The notes: generated by a model from the letters alone, not told the origin. 43,112 nt of DNA from Gammaproteobacteria bacterium (GCA_013373375.1 JABXHY010000018.1:1-43112), one strand, 5' to 3'; positions 19,490 through 27,958 are shown, numbered from the stretch's first letter. Made by a program: numbers and translations.

Positions 19490-19557
19490 TTTGATTGTTT
19501 ACGAATTTTGATTGTTCATGAATTTTGGTTGTTCATGAATTTTGGTTGTTCATGAAT
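19490..19557. repeat. Four tandem 17-bp repeats before a lipoprotein gene
   Basis: Units start at 19490, 19507, 19524 and 19541; the last two are identical (TTTGGTTGTTCATGAAT), the second differs at one base and the first at three. The array ends about 10 bp before the ribosome binding site of the next gene, so it occupies its leader or promoter. Confidence 0.85.
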
Positions 19558-19578
19558 ATAGTTCTTTAAGGAGATATT

Positions 19579-19839
19579 ATGACGAGTTTAAAACTAGTGT
19601 TTAGGTATTTATGGATCAATGTTCTAAGTTTTGTATTTGCGGTCACAATTGTGGGATGCAGTAAGGAGGAAACAAGCGAGTTAAAAAACAAAGTTAAGGA
19701 TGCCACTGATGAAACTCAAGAGCTCGTCGATGAAGCAATGGAAAAAACAAAAGATATGGCAAATGATGCGGCGAATGAAATCGAAGATCTCTGTGAGCAA
19801 GCGAAAGAAAAAGTAGACGCTAAAGATACTGATTGTTAA
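19579..19839 (+). CDS. Small helical lipoprotein
   Basis: An 86-residue protein with an N-terminal hydrophobic signal (residues about 12-27) ending in a lipobox-like VGC. The mature part is highly charged and helical with repeated KDATDE / KTKDMANDAANE segments, giving an amphipathic pattern reminiscent of LEA-type or entericidin/YgdI-type periplasmic lipoproteins. It ends in cysteine. A strong ribosome binding site (AAGGAG) lies 6 nt before the ATG. Directly upstream is a four-unit 17-bp repeat that probably forms part of the leader or promoter. A weak 6-bp hairpin (TTACGT-TAG-ACGTAA, 19857-19871) follows the stop. The role is unknown; stress or envelope-stabilising functions are possible. 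Confidence 0.75.
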   Translation: MTSLKLVFRYLWINVLSFVFAVTIVGCSKEETSELKNKVKDATDETQELVDEAMEKTKDMANDAANEIEDLCEQAKEKVDAKDTDC

Positions 19840-19946
19840 CTGCTCACTCGAAAGCTTTACGTTAGACGTAATAGTTTAGGTTAGACTAGTAGAGAGTGTG
19901 TTGACTTTGGTTTTGTTGTTAAAGTGACGTCTACGCGCTGAAATAT

Positions 19947-20906
19947 TTATTTTTCTTGATTAGAGATTTTAATCAACTTCTTAATGCTTTGATGAGTATC
20001 TAAAATATCTTGATTGTCAGGCGCTAATTCTTTTGCTTTTGAAGCGTAGTAAAGAGCTTTATCGAGTTGCTTGGTGTCTTTTAACGCATAGGCGTAATTG
20101 TTCAGGTAAGGGGCTTGATTTAAACTATACGATAATCCTAATTCAAACCATTTAATTGAGGTCGATACTTGTTTATCGAGATAATAATTTCCTAACAGAA
20201 AGTAGGGCAACCAATAGTCAGGCCAAACTTTTGTCGAGGTTTCAAGGGCGACTAATCCTGCACGTGTTTGACCGACACTCATTAGATCCTGTGCTGAACG
20301 TGCTACAACAAATGAGGAGAAGTGATGACTTATCTTATCTGGTGGAACTGGAGCCAGTAACCAAAAGTTGCCTCGTCGCCAAGTGCGCTCAAAAGTTGCA
20401 AAGTCAGTTTCGTGATTTTTGATAGTACCGGAATGAAGATAGAACTTTTCTTCCTTCAAGTCATATCCTTTCACCACCGCGTAATGCCACATCGGAAACC
20501 AATCAATCGACAAGTTTTGGAATACAATAACCGGTGTATTATCGTCGAGCAGTTTTAAAAGTAATTCTAATGTGCCTCTATCTTGATAGGCCAGTAAACC
20601 ATGTGAACGTGCAGATGCGACCATTTCGATTTGAAATGTACCTTCTTTGTTTGGAACAAATAACATCGGAGCAATATCATCTGGGGTAGTGTTTTTTCCG
20701 TAAAAGCTGACTATTTCTGCAATCGTCGTAGGACCACAATAGAATTGCTTTTGTGGAAAAAAGGGGACTGAGCCAATTTGATGCGACTCATTTACTTGTG
20801 GCGGGTTTTGTCTGACACTTATTGTTTGTGGCGTTGCACTACAACCCATAAACAAAAATAAAAAGCTGACAAAAGTGCCAGCTTTTAATTGTGAAAACTT
20901 GTTCAA
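19947..20906 (-). CDS. PA2778-family C39-like cysteine peptidase lipoprotein with TPR
   Basis: A 319-residue lipoprotein (lipobox FMGC, Cys about 22). Residues about 45-180 are a papain-like C39-type peptidase domain: catalytic Cys in KQFYCGPTTIAEIVSFYG, catalytic His in MWHYAVVKGYD, and a plausible Asp/Asn further on. The C-terminal third carries tetratricopeptide-like repeats (YWLPYFLLGNYYLDK, ALYYASKAKELAPDN). This architecture matches the PA2778 family, found paired with PA2779-family proteins. The pair is retained here: the PA2779-like gene ends 4 bp before this start. C39 peptidases commonly cut after double-glycine leaders. Its location as an outer- or inner-membrane lipoprotein would place the activity in the periplasm. 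The substrate is unknown. Confidence 0.85.
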   Translation of the reverse strand: MNKFSQLKAGTFVSFLFLFMGCSATPQTISVRQNPPQVNESHQIGSVPFFPQKQFYCGPTTIAEIVSFYGKNTTPDDIAPMLFVPNKEGTFQIEMVASARSHGLLAYQDRGTLELLLKLLDDNTPVIVFQNLSIDWFPMWHYAVVKGYDLKEEKFYLHSGTIKNHETDFATFERTWRRGNFWLLAPVPPDKISHHFSSFVVARSAQDLMSVGQTRAGLVALETSTKVWPDYWLPYFLLGNYYLDKQVSTSIKWFELGLSYSLNQAPYLNNYAYALKDTKQLDKALYYASKAKELAPDNQDILDTHQSIKKLIKISNQEK

Positions 20907-20910
20907 TTGA

Positions 20911-21288
20911 TTACGAAACTGGATCGATAAATGGATAAACGTCAGTTACTCCTAGAACGTCAAGTAAAGCTATCACTAATAGAACTGTGACTATTGCTCC
21001 TCCAATACCTTGACCAGCAGGAAGTTCATCAATTTGTTTTTGAAACTCTGCCATTTCCGCCGCTGTCATATTGTTAACTCTTGCTTGCGCTAAAACAGGG
21101 TCGACGCCCAATTGTACAAGCCGCTGTTGAACTTGCTGGCTATTAAGCATTTCAACCAGCTGCTGTTTATTGTAGAGCTTGAGTTCTTGTGCCATGACAG
21201 AGTCGGACGAGATGACATCTGCATAAGCAGTGTTAGTTGAGTTTGCCATAAAAAACGCGACAAATAAGACGACTAAAAGCTTCTTCAT
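20911..21288 (-). CDS. PA2779-family protein
   Basis: A 125-residue protein: signal peptide (cleavage near TAYA-DV), a helical region rich in Gln/Leu (LYNKQQLVEMLNSQQVQQRL), the segment LPAGQGIGG, then a hydrophobic stretch (AIVTVLLVIALLDVLGV) and a short tail (YPFIDPVS). This is the PA2779 family layout. It precedes the C39-like peptidase gene with only 4 bp between them, so the two form one operon and probably one functional unit. The glycine-rich site just before the hydrophobic tail could be a cleavage site for the peptidase; this is inference. A ribosome binding site (GGAGGTTAGT) precedes the ATG. Confidence 0.85.
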   Translation of the reverse strand: MKKLLVVLFVAFFMANSTNTAYADVISSDSVMAQELKLYNKQQLVEMLNSQQVQQRLVQLGVDPVLAQARVNNMTAAEMAEFQKQIDELPAGQGIGGAIVTVLLVIALLDVLGVTDVYPFIDPVS

Positions 21289-21680
21289 ACTAACCTCCTA
21301 TTATTATTACGGTTTAAGGATAGCGCAATTTAAGTGTTCTGTCTTGGAAGTAGTGCTCACCTTTAAAAAATATTCGTTTAATGCCCAATCAGCAATAAAA
21401 CTTTTACGATACTATTCAATTAATAGAGCTTTTAAGTTAATTAAATTAGAAACCAAAGAGCTATTGTCGGAGAAAGTCAGAGCACTAAAGTGACGATAAC
21501 AATCAAAGGTATAAGGGCAGTAAGTATAAAACAACAGTAAATATACAGCAGCAGTAATATTGCAAGAACCGTAATTTTGTAAGAACCGTATCGTTGAAAA
21601 ATAGTATCGTTGCACAAAAAGGATAACCTAGTGGTTAACGTTCAAGATAACTATCGTTCTAATATCAATTGAGTTAATAA
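21289..21680. other. Intergenic region between PA2779 gene and amrS
   Basis: About 390 bases. The left part is AT-rich promoter-like sequence for the PA2779 gene; the right part (21520-21621) is the 17-bp repeat array listed separately. No credible gene is present; the short frames lack ribosome binding sites. Confidence 0.5.
21520..21621. repeat. Degenerate 17-bp tandem repeat, about six units
   Basis: Units begin with GTA at 21520, 21537, 21554, 21571, 21588 and 21604 (one unit is 16 bp). The two central units are GTAATATTGCAAGAACC and GTAATTTTGTAAGAACC, the last two share GTATCGTTG. Not a multiple of three, so not a peptide repeat. Confidence 0.6.
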
Positions 21681-22766
21681 TTATCGATTAAAATAATGAT
21701 AAAGTGGAATTCGTCTTGCGCCGAAATTCCCACGAGTTTCACTAAACCGTCCTTCAACTTTTGAATTGCAGTATTCACAGTATCCATCATTAATATGCCA
21801 CTCTCCCAGTTCATACCAGTTTCGCTTAATCAAAAGTTTCTCGCAGTTCGAGCAATAAGTGCTACTTCCAACAGTGTCGTGCACATTTCCGGTGTAAACA
21901 TAATTTAAACCTGTCTTTTTTGCGATTTCACGAGCTTGACTTAGTGTGCTTGCAGGAGTAGGCGGCACATCTTGCATTTTCCAGTCTGGGTGAAAGGCAG
22001 TGAAATGGAGTGGAACATTTTCGCCAAGATGTGCTGCAACCCACTCACACAACAAGTGTATTTCTTTTTGGCTGTCGTTATGGCCTGGAATTAGTAATGT
22101 AGTTAACTCTAGCCAACAGTTAGTTTCTGAGTGGATATACAGAATTGTATCGAGCACAGATTCTAGTTCAGCGCCGCAAAGCTTTTTATAAAATTTAGTA
22201 TCAAACGATTTTAAATCGACATTTGCAGCATCCATGTAATGAAAGAACTTTTCTCTTGGCTTTTCACAAATATAACCAGCGGTGACGGCAATATTATTTA
22301 TATTGTCTTGACGACAAGCAATGGCAGTATCGACTGCATACTCTAAGAAGATAACAGGGTCGTTATAGGTGTAGGCTACACTTTTGCAGTTGTATTTTTT
22401 TGCGACTTGTGCGATTTGCTCCGGTAAGGCAGAAGATGCCAGGGTTTCCATTTCACGTGATTTGCTCATATCCCAGTTCTGACAGAATTTACACGCCAGA
22501 TTGCACCCGGCAGTACCAAAAGAAAGTACAGAAGTACCAGGGTAAAAATGGTTAAGTGGTTTCTTTTCTATTGGGTCTATGCAAAAGCCAGAGGATTTGC
22601 CATAGCTGAATAGTTTAATTTGATTATTTTCGCGGCCTCTCACGTAGCATAGCCCACGTTGTCCTTCACTTAGATTACAAAAACGCGGACATAGGTCGCA
22701 TTGGATTTTGTCTCGTCCAGAATCGTCCTCAACAAGGTGCCAGTAATCAGTAGAAACCGAACTCAT
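21681..22766 (-). CDS. amrS: AmmeMemoRadiSam system radical SAM enzyme
   Basis: A 361-residue radical SAM enzyme. The [4Fe-4S] ligands are Cys88, Cys92 and Cys95 in CNLACKFCQNWD, following the AdoMet-family FGTAGC start. It resembles pyruvate formate-lyase activating enzymes. An N-terminal cysteine cluster (Cys23, 26, 30, 40: CDLCPRFC...RGLC) and a C-terminal zinc-ribbon-like pair (CSNCEKL and CEYCNSK) are typical of this family. It is divergent from amrB-amrA, with about 140 bp between them, forming the three-component AMMECR1-Memo-radical SAM module. The substrate and product of the module are not established to my knowledge. Confidence 0.9.
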   Translation of the reverse strand: MSSVSTDYWHLVEDDSGRDKIQCDLCPRFCNLSEGQRGLCYVRGRENNQIKLFSYGKSSGFCIDPIEKKPLNHFYPGTSVLSFGTAGCNLACKFCQNWDMSKSREMETLASSALPEQIAQVAKKYNCKSVAYTYNDPVIFLEYAVDTAIACRQDNINNIAVTAGYICEKPREKFFHYMDAANVDLKSFDTKFYKKLCGAELESVLDTILYIHSETNCWLELTTLLIPGHNDSQKEIHLLCEWVAAHLGENVPLHFTAFHPDWKMQDVPPTPASTLSQAREIAKKTGLNYVYTGNVHDTVGSSTYCSNCEKLLIKRNWYELGEWHINDGYCEYCNSKVEGRFSETRGNFGARRIPLYHYFNR

Positions 22767-22910
22767 GGATTACTCTCAGTAACGGGTGTTAGCTCGCAAA
22801 TTTTAGTATAGGAGCGTATATTGGTTATATTGTAGTCAATGGTAAAGATTTCAAGTGGAATGTTGAACTGTAGACTTCAAGCTCTTTAAAACTGCTCGGA
22901 GGTGACGAAT

Positions 22911-23696
22911 ATGTTAAGCAGTCGACCCACTGCGGTTGCTGGCTTATTTTATCCAGACGACCCGCAAGAACTAACCGAAGCTGTTGAGAACTATATTGAA
23001 CAAGGGAAAGATAGTGACTTGCCGGATGTTAAAGCGCTAATTACTCCGCACGCAGGTTACATATACTCTGGCGCTATAGCAGGAAGTGCTTACAAAGCAC
23101 TCATTCATAGGAAAGAGCCGATAGAGCGCGTAATTTTATTTGGGCCGGCACATCGACTGGGGTTTAAAGGTGTCGCTGATAGCCAATGTGTCAGCTTTCG
23201 TTCGCCACTGGGAGAGATTTCGCTGGATAGAGAGACTCTTGACTCATTGGTTGAGCAACGATTGGTTAAAGCTTTTGCTCAATCGCATAGTGAAGAGCAT
23301 TGTTTAGAAGTTCAATTGCCTTTTTTGCTCAAATCGATAAGTAATAATTTTAAATTGATTCCATTACTAGTAGGAGATGAAACGTCCGATAAAGTTGCAA
23401 CATTACTCGAGCAAATTTGGATGCCAACAGATTTAATAGTCGTGAGTAGCGACCTAAGCCACTATTTACCCTATGAACAAGCTAACGAGCGAGATCAGCA
23501 AACTACAGAGTCTATTTGTCAGTTAGAAAAAAATATTAGTGGCTTTCAAGCTTGTGGTAGTCGGCCAATAGTTGGATTGAATATTTTTGCAGCAAAGAAA
23601 GGTTGGGAGGTTCGTTGCCTTGACAGAAGAAATTCGGGTGACACAGCGGGGGACAAACAAAGAGTTGTCGGTTATGGCGCTTATGCTTTGTTTTAG
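22911..23696 (+). CDS. amrB: AmmeMemoRadiSam system protein B (Memo family)
   Basis: A 261-residue Memo-family protein, related to extradiol dioxygenases and human MEMO1. Conserved histidines are in TPHAGY (His47), GPAHR (His81) and SDLSHY (His184), likely metal ligands, and SHSEEHCLEVQLPF contains the family's central motif. The C-terminus has the family signature SGDTAGDKQRVVGYGAY. The ATG at 22911 is chosen because GGAGG lies 8 nt upstream; a GTG at 22902 overlaps that site. It is followed 123 bp later by amrA on the same strand and is divergent from amrS. Confidence 0.9.
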   Translation: MLSSRPTAVAGLFYPDDPQELTEAVENYIEQGKDSDLPDVKALITPHAGYIYSGAIAGSAYKALIHRKEPIERVILFGPAHRLGFKGVADSQCVSFRSPLGEISLDRETLDSLVEQRLVKAFAQSHSEEHCLEVQLPFLLKSISNNFKLIPLLVGDETSDKVATLLEQIWMPTDLIVVSSDLSHYLPYEQANERDQQTTESICQLEKNISGFQACGSRPIVGLNIFAAKKGWEVRCLDRRNSGDTAGDKQRVVGYGAYALF

Positions 23697-23819
23697 TAAG
23701 GTATTAAACTAAGTTGTTTTTTGATTTTGAGTCAACCAGTTTAATTTTGAGTGCCTTATTGCCAAGGCTGTTAAACTCGAAATAAGAGTGAATATATAAA
23801 TTTTAAATAAGAGTTCATA

Positions 23820-24386
23820 ATGCAGCAACTCACACAACAGCAACAATCACATTTACTGATTATGGCAAGACAGTGTATTGAAAACTATCTTTCAAAAAGG
23901 ATTAGACCAATAATTGAATTCGACAACCTTGAAGAGTACTTAAAGGTTCCGGCGGCTAGCTTTGTAACTCTGAAAAGAAATCAACAATTACGAGGTTGTA
24001 TCGGAAATCTTGTGGCTTCTCGGCCACTTATTGAGGATATATTGAATAATTCAATTGCAGCGGCAACAGAAGATCCTCGTTTTGAGGCTGTGTCGCTACA
24101 AGAGCTTGAAAGTATAATAATTGGAATATCAATTTTAACTGATCCGGTACCGTTAGAAGTTGAGTCGGAAGATGAGTTGCTCAATATCATTCGTCCCAAT
24201 GTTGATGGCCTAATACTTACATTCAATAATCACAAAGCTACTTTTCTTCCTTCAGTTTGGGAAACCTTAAATAAGGCAACTCAATTTGTTTCACAGTTAA
24301 AAGTAAAAGCTGGATTGCCCCTGGACTTCTGGGATAAGGAAATGAGGTTTGAGATATACCAAACTATCTCTTTTTCAGAGTCCTAA
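23820..24386 (+). CDS. amrA: AmmeMemoRadiSam system protein A (AMMECR1 domain)
   Basis: A 188-residue AMMECR1-domain protein, the homologue of a human protein linked to Alport syndrome with midface hypoplasia. The family signature LRGCIG is at residues 57-62, followed by the conserved AAATEDPRF and, later, FLPSVWE. The cysteine in LRGCIG is a candidate reactive residue. It is on the same strand as amrB with a 123-bp gap. The only upstream signal is a weak AAGAG before the ATG. A possible alternating stem-loop and a signal peptidase gene follow. The cytoplasmic module probably modifies a small molecule or a protein; unknown. Confidence 0.9.
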   Translation: MQQLTQQQQSHLLIMARQCIENYLSKRIRPIIEFDNLEEYLKVPAASFVTLKRNQQLRGCIGNLVASRPLIEDILNNSIAAATEDPRFEAVSLQELESIIIGISILTDPVPLEVESEDELLNIIRPNVDGLILTFNNHKATFLPSVWETLNKATQFVSQLKVKAGLPLDFWDKEMRFEIYQTISFSES

Positions 24387-24421
24387 CCTTTATCTTTTAG
24401 GTGATTAATAATAAATTTCAT

Positions 24422-24463
24422 ACCTATCTAATAACCTGTGACTCCTTTTCCGTGATAGGTTAT
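24422..24463. terminator. Alternative stem-loops after amrA
   Basis: ACCTATC (24422) can pair with GATAGGT (24455-24461), or ATAACCT (24431) with AGGTTAT (24457-24463); the two pairings exclude each other. No T-run follows, so this may be a weak terminator or an attenuating leader for the signal peptidase gene. Confidence 0.35.
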
Positions 24464-24496
24464 CTCTGGTGCGAATAATCTAGAATATCAATAACT

Positions 24497-25237
24497 ATGG
24501 AATACTTTAAGAAAGTCTTATTATTTTTGGCAAACCAAATGATTCCGGGCTGGGGGCTGATGATCGCCGGATCGTATGGGCTAGGGGCATTATTTTATCT
24601 GGCGTCGATAGGTTTACTAATAGTGCTTTCCTGGGCGGGTTTAATTTTTCTTAAAACAGTGATTTTTTTATACATATTAATTTATATATTAGTTGCCGTT
24701 ATCTCAGGTATCTATGGATGGAAAAGGAAATATCTTTCAATAAATGGCTGGCAATGGTGTACTCGAGTTGCAAGTTTTCTGTTTCTACCTTTAATTATTG
24801 TCACTATAGCTATTTATAAACCTGTGTTGCTAGGTTGGCAGCTTTATCAAATTCCATCACCATCAATGTCTCCTGTGTTAAGAGTTGGAGATATCATTAT
24901 TGCGGATGCTAGGCCTTGGGTTTTAAACAATGTGTCAAAAGGCGATATTATGATTTTCTATCCGCCGAATTCGAATAACTATTTTTACATTAAAAGGGTA
25001 ATCGGAGTCGGCGGAGATACAATCTTAATTGAAAATGGCCAATTAGCTGTGAATGGAAAAGTGCAACTGTCCGACTTAGCAACTAAAACAATGTCCGAAA
25101 GAAGTATTGCTGAAGGACACTTTTTCATGATGGGCGATAATCATGTGCAAAGTCGGGATAGTCGCTATTGGGGAGATGTATCGGAAGAAAAGTTGGTCGC
25201 CAAATATGTTCGAGTAATCTTTCGCAATAAAGAATAA
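24497..25237 (+). CDS. Signal peptidase I (S26 family)
   Basis: It removes signal peptides from exported preproteins at the membrane. After several hydrophobic segments (about 10-25, 28-75 and 92-112), the periplasmic catalytic domain begins. The nucleophile Ser123 is in IPSPSMSPVL (box B), the general-base Lys166 in YIKRVIGVGGD (box D), and box E is MGDNHVQSRDSRYWG. The protein is 246 aa, shorter than E. coli LepB and with a larger N-terminal membrane part. It may therefore be a second, specialised signal peptidase rather than the housekeeping LepB, which usually sits next to lepA. It lies about 110 bp after amrA on the same strand and may be co-transcribed with the module. Confidence 0.85.
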   Translation: MEYFKKVLLFLANQMIPGWGLMIAGSYGLGALFYLASIGLLIVLSWAGLIFLKTVIFLYILIYILVAVISGIYGWKRKYLSINGWQWCTRVASFLFLPLIIVTIAIYKPVLLGWQLYQIPSPSMSPVLRVGDIIIADARPWVLNNVSKGDIMIFYPPNSNNYFYIKRVIGVGGDTILIENGQLAVNGKVQLSDLATKTMSERSIAEGHFFMMGDNHVQSRDSRYWGDVSEEKLVAKYVRVIFRNKE

Positions 25238-25627
25238 CTCTGTCACTCAATTAGTTTTATTCTTTGAAATTTTGGGCTTGTATAGCCCAGAACCACTCAA
25301 TCGTTCAAAAATTTATATTCATTTCTTTTGAGATCAAGAACGAAATATCGCTTTTTTTAGAAAAATTGCAACTCTCAGGCAATTGCTTGGCACTCTTTGG
25401 TAAGTTATTTCTTTCGTTTAGCCTCTAGACTGAGTCAGTGCATCCAAGGAGTGAGATATCGCGTTTGGGTTAGGGTGCACGGTCTTCGAGCGTACAGACT
25501 AGAGTTAAAAATAAAATAATAGATGTATAGTCGAACTCGAAGTAAGTCGCTTTCTTGTGCCAATAATAAAATAAACAAAGCGCATCGAAGACCTTTTAAT
25601 AACAATAAAATACAAAAGAGGTTTCTA
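25238..25627. other. Intergenic region before the secreted protease gene
   Basis: About 390 bases. A small hairpin (TGGGCT-TGTAT-AGCCCA, 25273-25289) lies about 35 bp after the signal peptidase gene; it has no T-run. The rest presumably includes the protease promoter. No gene is visible. Confidence 0.4.
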
Positions 25628-27844
25628 ATGAAAATATCTCGTAGCTTATTGCTATCTCCGATAGCAAGTTTGCTTGCCTTTAACTTGAGTGCATCTGAAG
25701 GCGTGCAAACATTAGAAAAGACAGATAGGACCAATTCTTCAACCGTAGTAAGTTCGACCGTTATAAAAAGCGGCGCCGAATTGCTAAACGCTAAACCTGA
25801 AGCGCTTCATCCGCAAATGCAAAAAGTCGCAAACGAAGTTTCTTTGAAAGGTCTAATTACGAATAACAAGCAACTAATACAGTCAAAGCAATCTCAATTT
25901 GAACAACTCAACTCAAAGCAGATTACTATCAACAAGCCTGGTGCCAGTTTTATTAAACTGCATTTTAAGCAGCTAAGCCTTCCCTCTGGCGTTCATCTGG
26001 AAGTTAAAAGCCCAGACGGAAGTCAGGTCCATAGTTATGGTGGAGAAAATCCTTCTTTGTATACGTTGCAAGATGGAGATAATGGCGTAACGTCTTTTTC
26101 TGCGCTGTCGGTATTTGGTGATACGGTAATCGTAGAAATTATTGGAAATGTATCTGCAAAACAGGCTTACCATGTTGAAATTGATTCTTTGATGGAGGGT
26201 ATTCCAGAAGATCAAATTCAAGATTTTGTTCCTCAATCAGGTGATTATCAGCCTGAGTCTACTTGTGGCGTGAATGAGCGAAAAGACGTTCAGTGTTATG
26301 CCGATTCGCACCCAGTGGAGTATGAGCGAACTCGTCCAGTCGCACGATTACTTATTAATGGTTCCGGCTCATGTACTGCGTGGCGTGTTGGTCCTGACAA
26401 TAGAATGTTTACCAATAATCACTGTATTTCAGGCGCTTCAGGTCCTAGCAAAACCGAAGTTTGGTTTAACTACCAAAAAACGGGTTGTAATAGTGGAAGT
26501 TCAACATCAGGGCGAGTGATTGTTACTGGTGATGAGATGTTACAGACCAACGCCGATTTGGATTATTCTTTATTTACTCTTAAGAACTTTTCTCAAGTAC
26601 AAGAGTTTGGATATTATGGGCTGGATGTGAGAAATCCAATTCAGCAAGAGCGCATTTATATTCCCCAACATGGTCGTGGTGATCCGAAGCAACTTTCAAT
26701 TGTCAGTGATCAGAACAGCGATGGTCTGTGCCGCGTCGATGTAACGCTTGCCGATGGTTCAGCACCAAATACCGATATGGGCTACATGTGTGACACCATT
26801 GGTGGAAGCTCAGGTTCACCTGTATTAGCAGCAAGCTCAAATAAAGCGATTGCGTTACATCATTTTGGCGGATGTCCGAACCAAGGTGTTTTGATTAATT
26901 TAATCTGGCCACAAGTTGCCGACTTTTTCGGAAATGTAATTCCAGATGGTGACAATGGTTCATCTGGCGGCGACGACGATCCTGTTGCAAGCTTCAACTT
27001 TGAAGCTGATGCGCTTACGGTTACTTTTACCGACACGAGCAGTGACAGCGACGGCACTATAACGGCGTATGCGTGGAACTTTGGTGATGGCAGTTCGAGC
27101 AATCAGAAAAATCCAGTTCATACTTTTGCCAGTGCCGGTGACTATACGGTTTCATTAACGGTAACAGACAATGATGGCAATCAGTCCAGTAATTCAATAC
27201 TGGTGAGTGTGACAAATGTTAGTGATGGACAGTTAGTAAAAGGCGTAGAAGTCGGCAACTTATCTGAAACACTTAATCAAGAAATTCGCTTTTACATCGA
27301 TGTTCCTGAAAATTCTCGGAACTTAGAATTTAAAATGTCGGGTGGAACTGGCGATGCAGATTTGTATGTACTGTACAACGAAGAGCCAACAACCAGTGAG
27401 TATGATTGTCGTCCATATAAGGGTGGTAATGCCGAAACTTGTTCTTTCAGTAGTGCTCGAGCTGGTCGATACCATGTCATGATAAAAGCTTACCGTGGTT
27501 TCTCAGGTGTTAATTTAATTGCGGATTACATGGAGTCAGTTCCTGGTGTTGGCTTTGTGGAAACAAACTTAAATGCTTCGACCGGTAATTGGCAGCATTT
27601 CACGCTTGATGTTCCTGAAAATATGATTGAGCTTGTCAGTAATATTTCAGGTGGTAGCGGTGACGCAGATATTTACGTGAAGTTTGGTTCACAACCGACT
27701 ACTTCAAGTTACGATTGTCGTCCATATCGAAACGGTAACAGCGAAACCTGTTCTTTCAATAATCCTCAAGCCGGTACATGGTACATCAGTATCCGAGCCT
27801 ATAGAGGTTATTCTGGCGTTACATTAGAAGCTCAGGCTAACTAA
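25628..27844 (+). CDS. Secreted trypsin-like serine protease with PKD and two PPC domains
   Basis: The ATG at 25628 is used because AGAGG precedes it and it starts a signal peptide (MKISRSLLLSPIASLLAF); the frame is open 35 codons further upstream. Mature regions: a propeptide-like segment; a trypsin-fold protease with His265 (NNHCISG), Asp312 (DYSLF) and Ser395 (GGSSGSPVL), similar to lysyl endopeptidase-like enzymes; a PKD domain (about 450-535, with WNFGDGS); and two C-terminal prepeptidase (PPC) domains (about 540-640 and 645-738, each with GDADxYV, CRPY and AYRGxSGV). The PPC domains are near copies of each other, a recent internal duplication. PPC domains usually serve type II secretion and are often trimmed. 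It is likely an extracellular nutrient-scavenging protease. Confidence 0.9.
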   Translation: MKISRSLLLSPIASLLAFNLSASEGVQTLEKTDRTNSSTVVSSTVIKSGAELLNAKPEALHPQMQKVANEVSLKGLITNNKQLIQSKQSQFEQLNSKQITINKPGASFIKLHFKQLSLPSGVHLEVKSPDGSQVHSYGGENPSLYTLQDGDNGVTSFSALSVFGDTVIVEIIGNVSAKQAYHVEIDSLMEGIPEDQIQDFVPQSGDYQPESTCGVNERKDVQCYADSHPVEYERTRPVARLLINGSGSCTAWRVGPDNRMFTNNHCISGASGPSKTEVWFNYQKTGCNSGSSTSGRVIVTGDEMLQTNADLDYSLFTLKNFSQVQEFGYYGLDVRNPIQQERIYIPQHGRGDPKQLSIVSDQNSDGLCRVDVTLADGSAPNTDMGYMCDTIGGSSGSPVLAASSNKAIALHHFGGCPNQGVLINLIWPQVADFFGNVIPDGDNGSSGGDDDPVASFNFEADALTVTFTDTSSDSDGTITAYAWNFGDGSSSNQKNPVHTFASAGDYTVSLTVTDNDGNQSSNSILVSVTNVSDGQLVKGVEVGNLSETLNQEIRFYIDVPENSRNLEFKMSGGTGDADLYVLYNEEPTTSEYDCRPYKGGNAETCSFSSARAGRYHVMIKAYRGFSGVNLIADYMESVPGVGFVETNLNASTGNWQHFTLDVPENMIELVSNISGGSGDADIYVKFGSQPTTSSYDCRPYRNGNSETCSFNNPQAGTWYISIRAYRGYSGVTLEAQAN

Positions 27845-27958
27845 AGAGAGTTAAAAGTTCATACCCAACAGGAATAATTTTCGCTAAGGAAAGCGACTTT
27901 CTTCTAAGTTGTGAGCGGTTTACACTTTGTTTAAAATTTCTTCATTATCAACTGAGGT

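Noticed and set aside
19490-21621. CRISPR array
   Set aside because: Repeats are contiguous 17-bp units without spacers and lack cas genes nearby.
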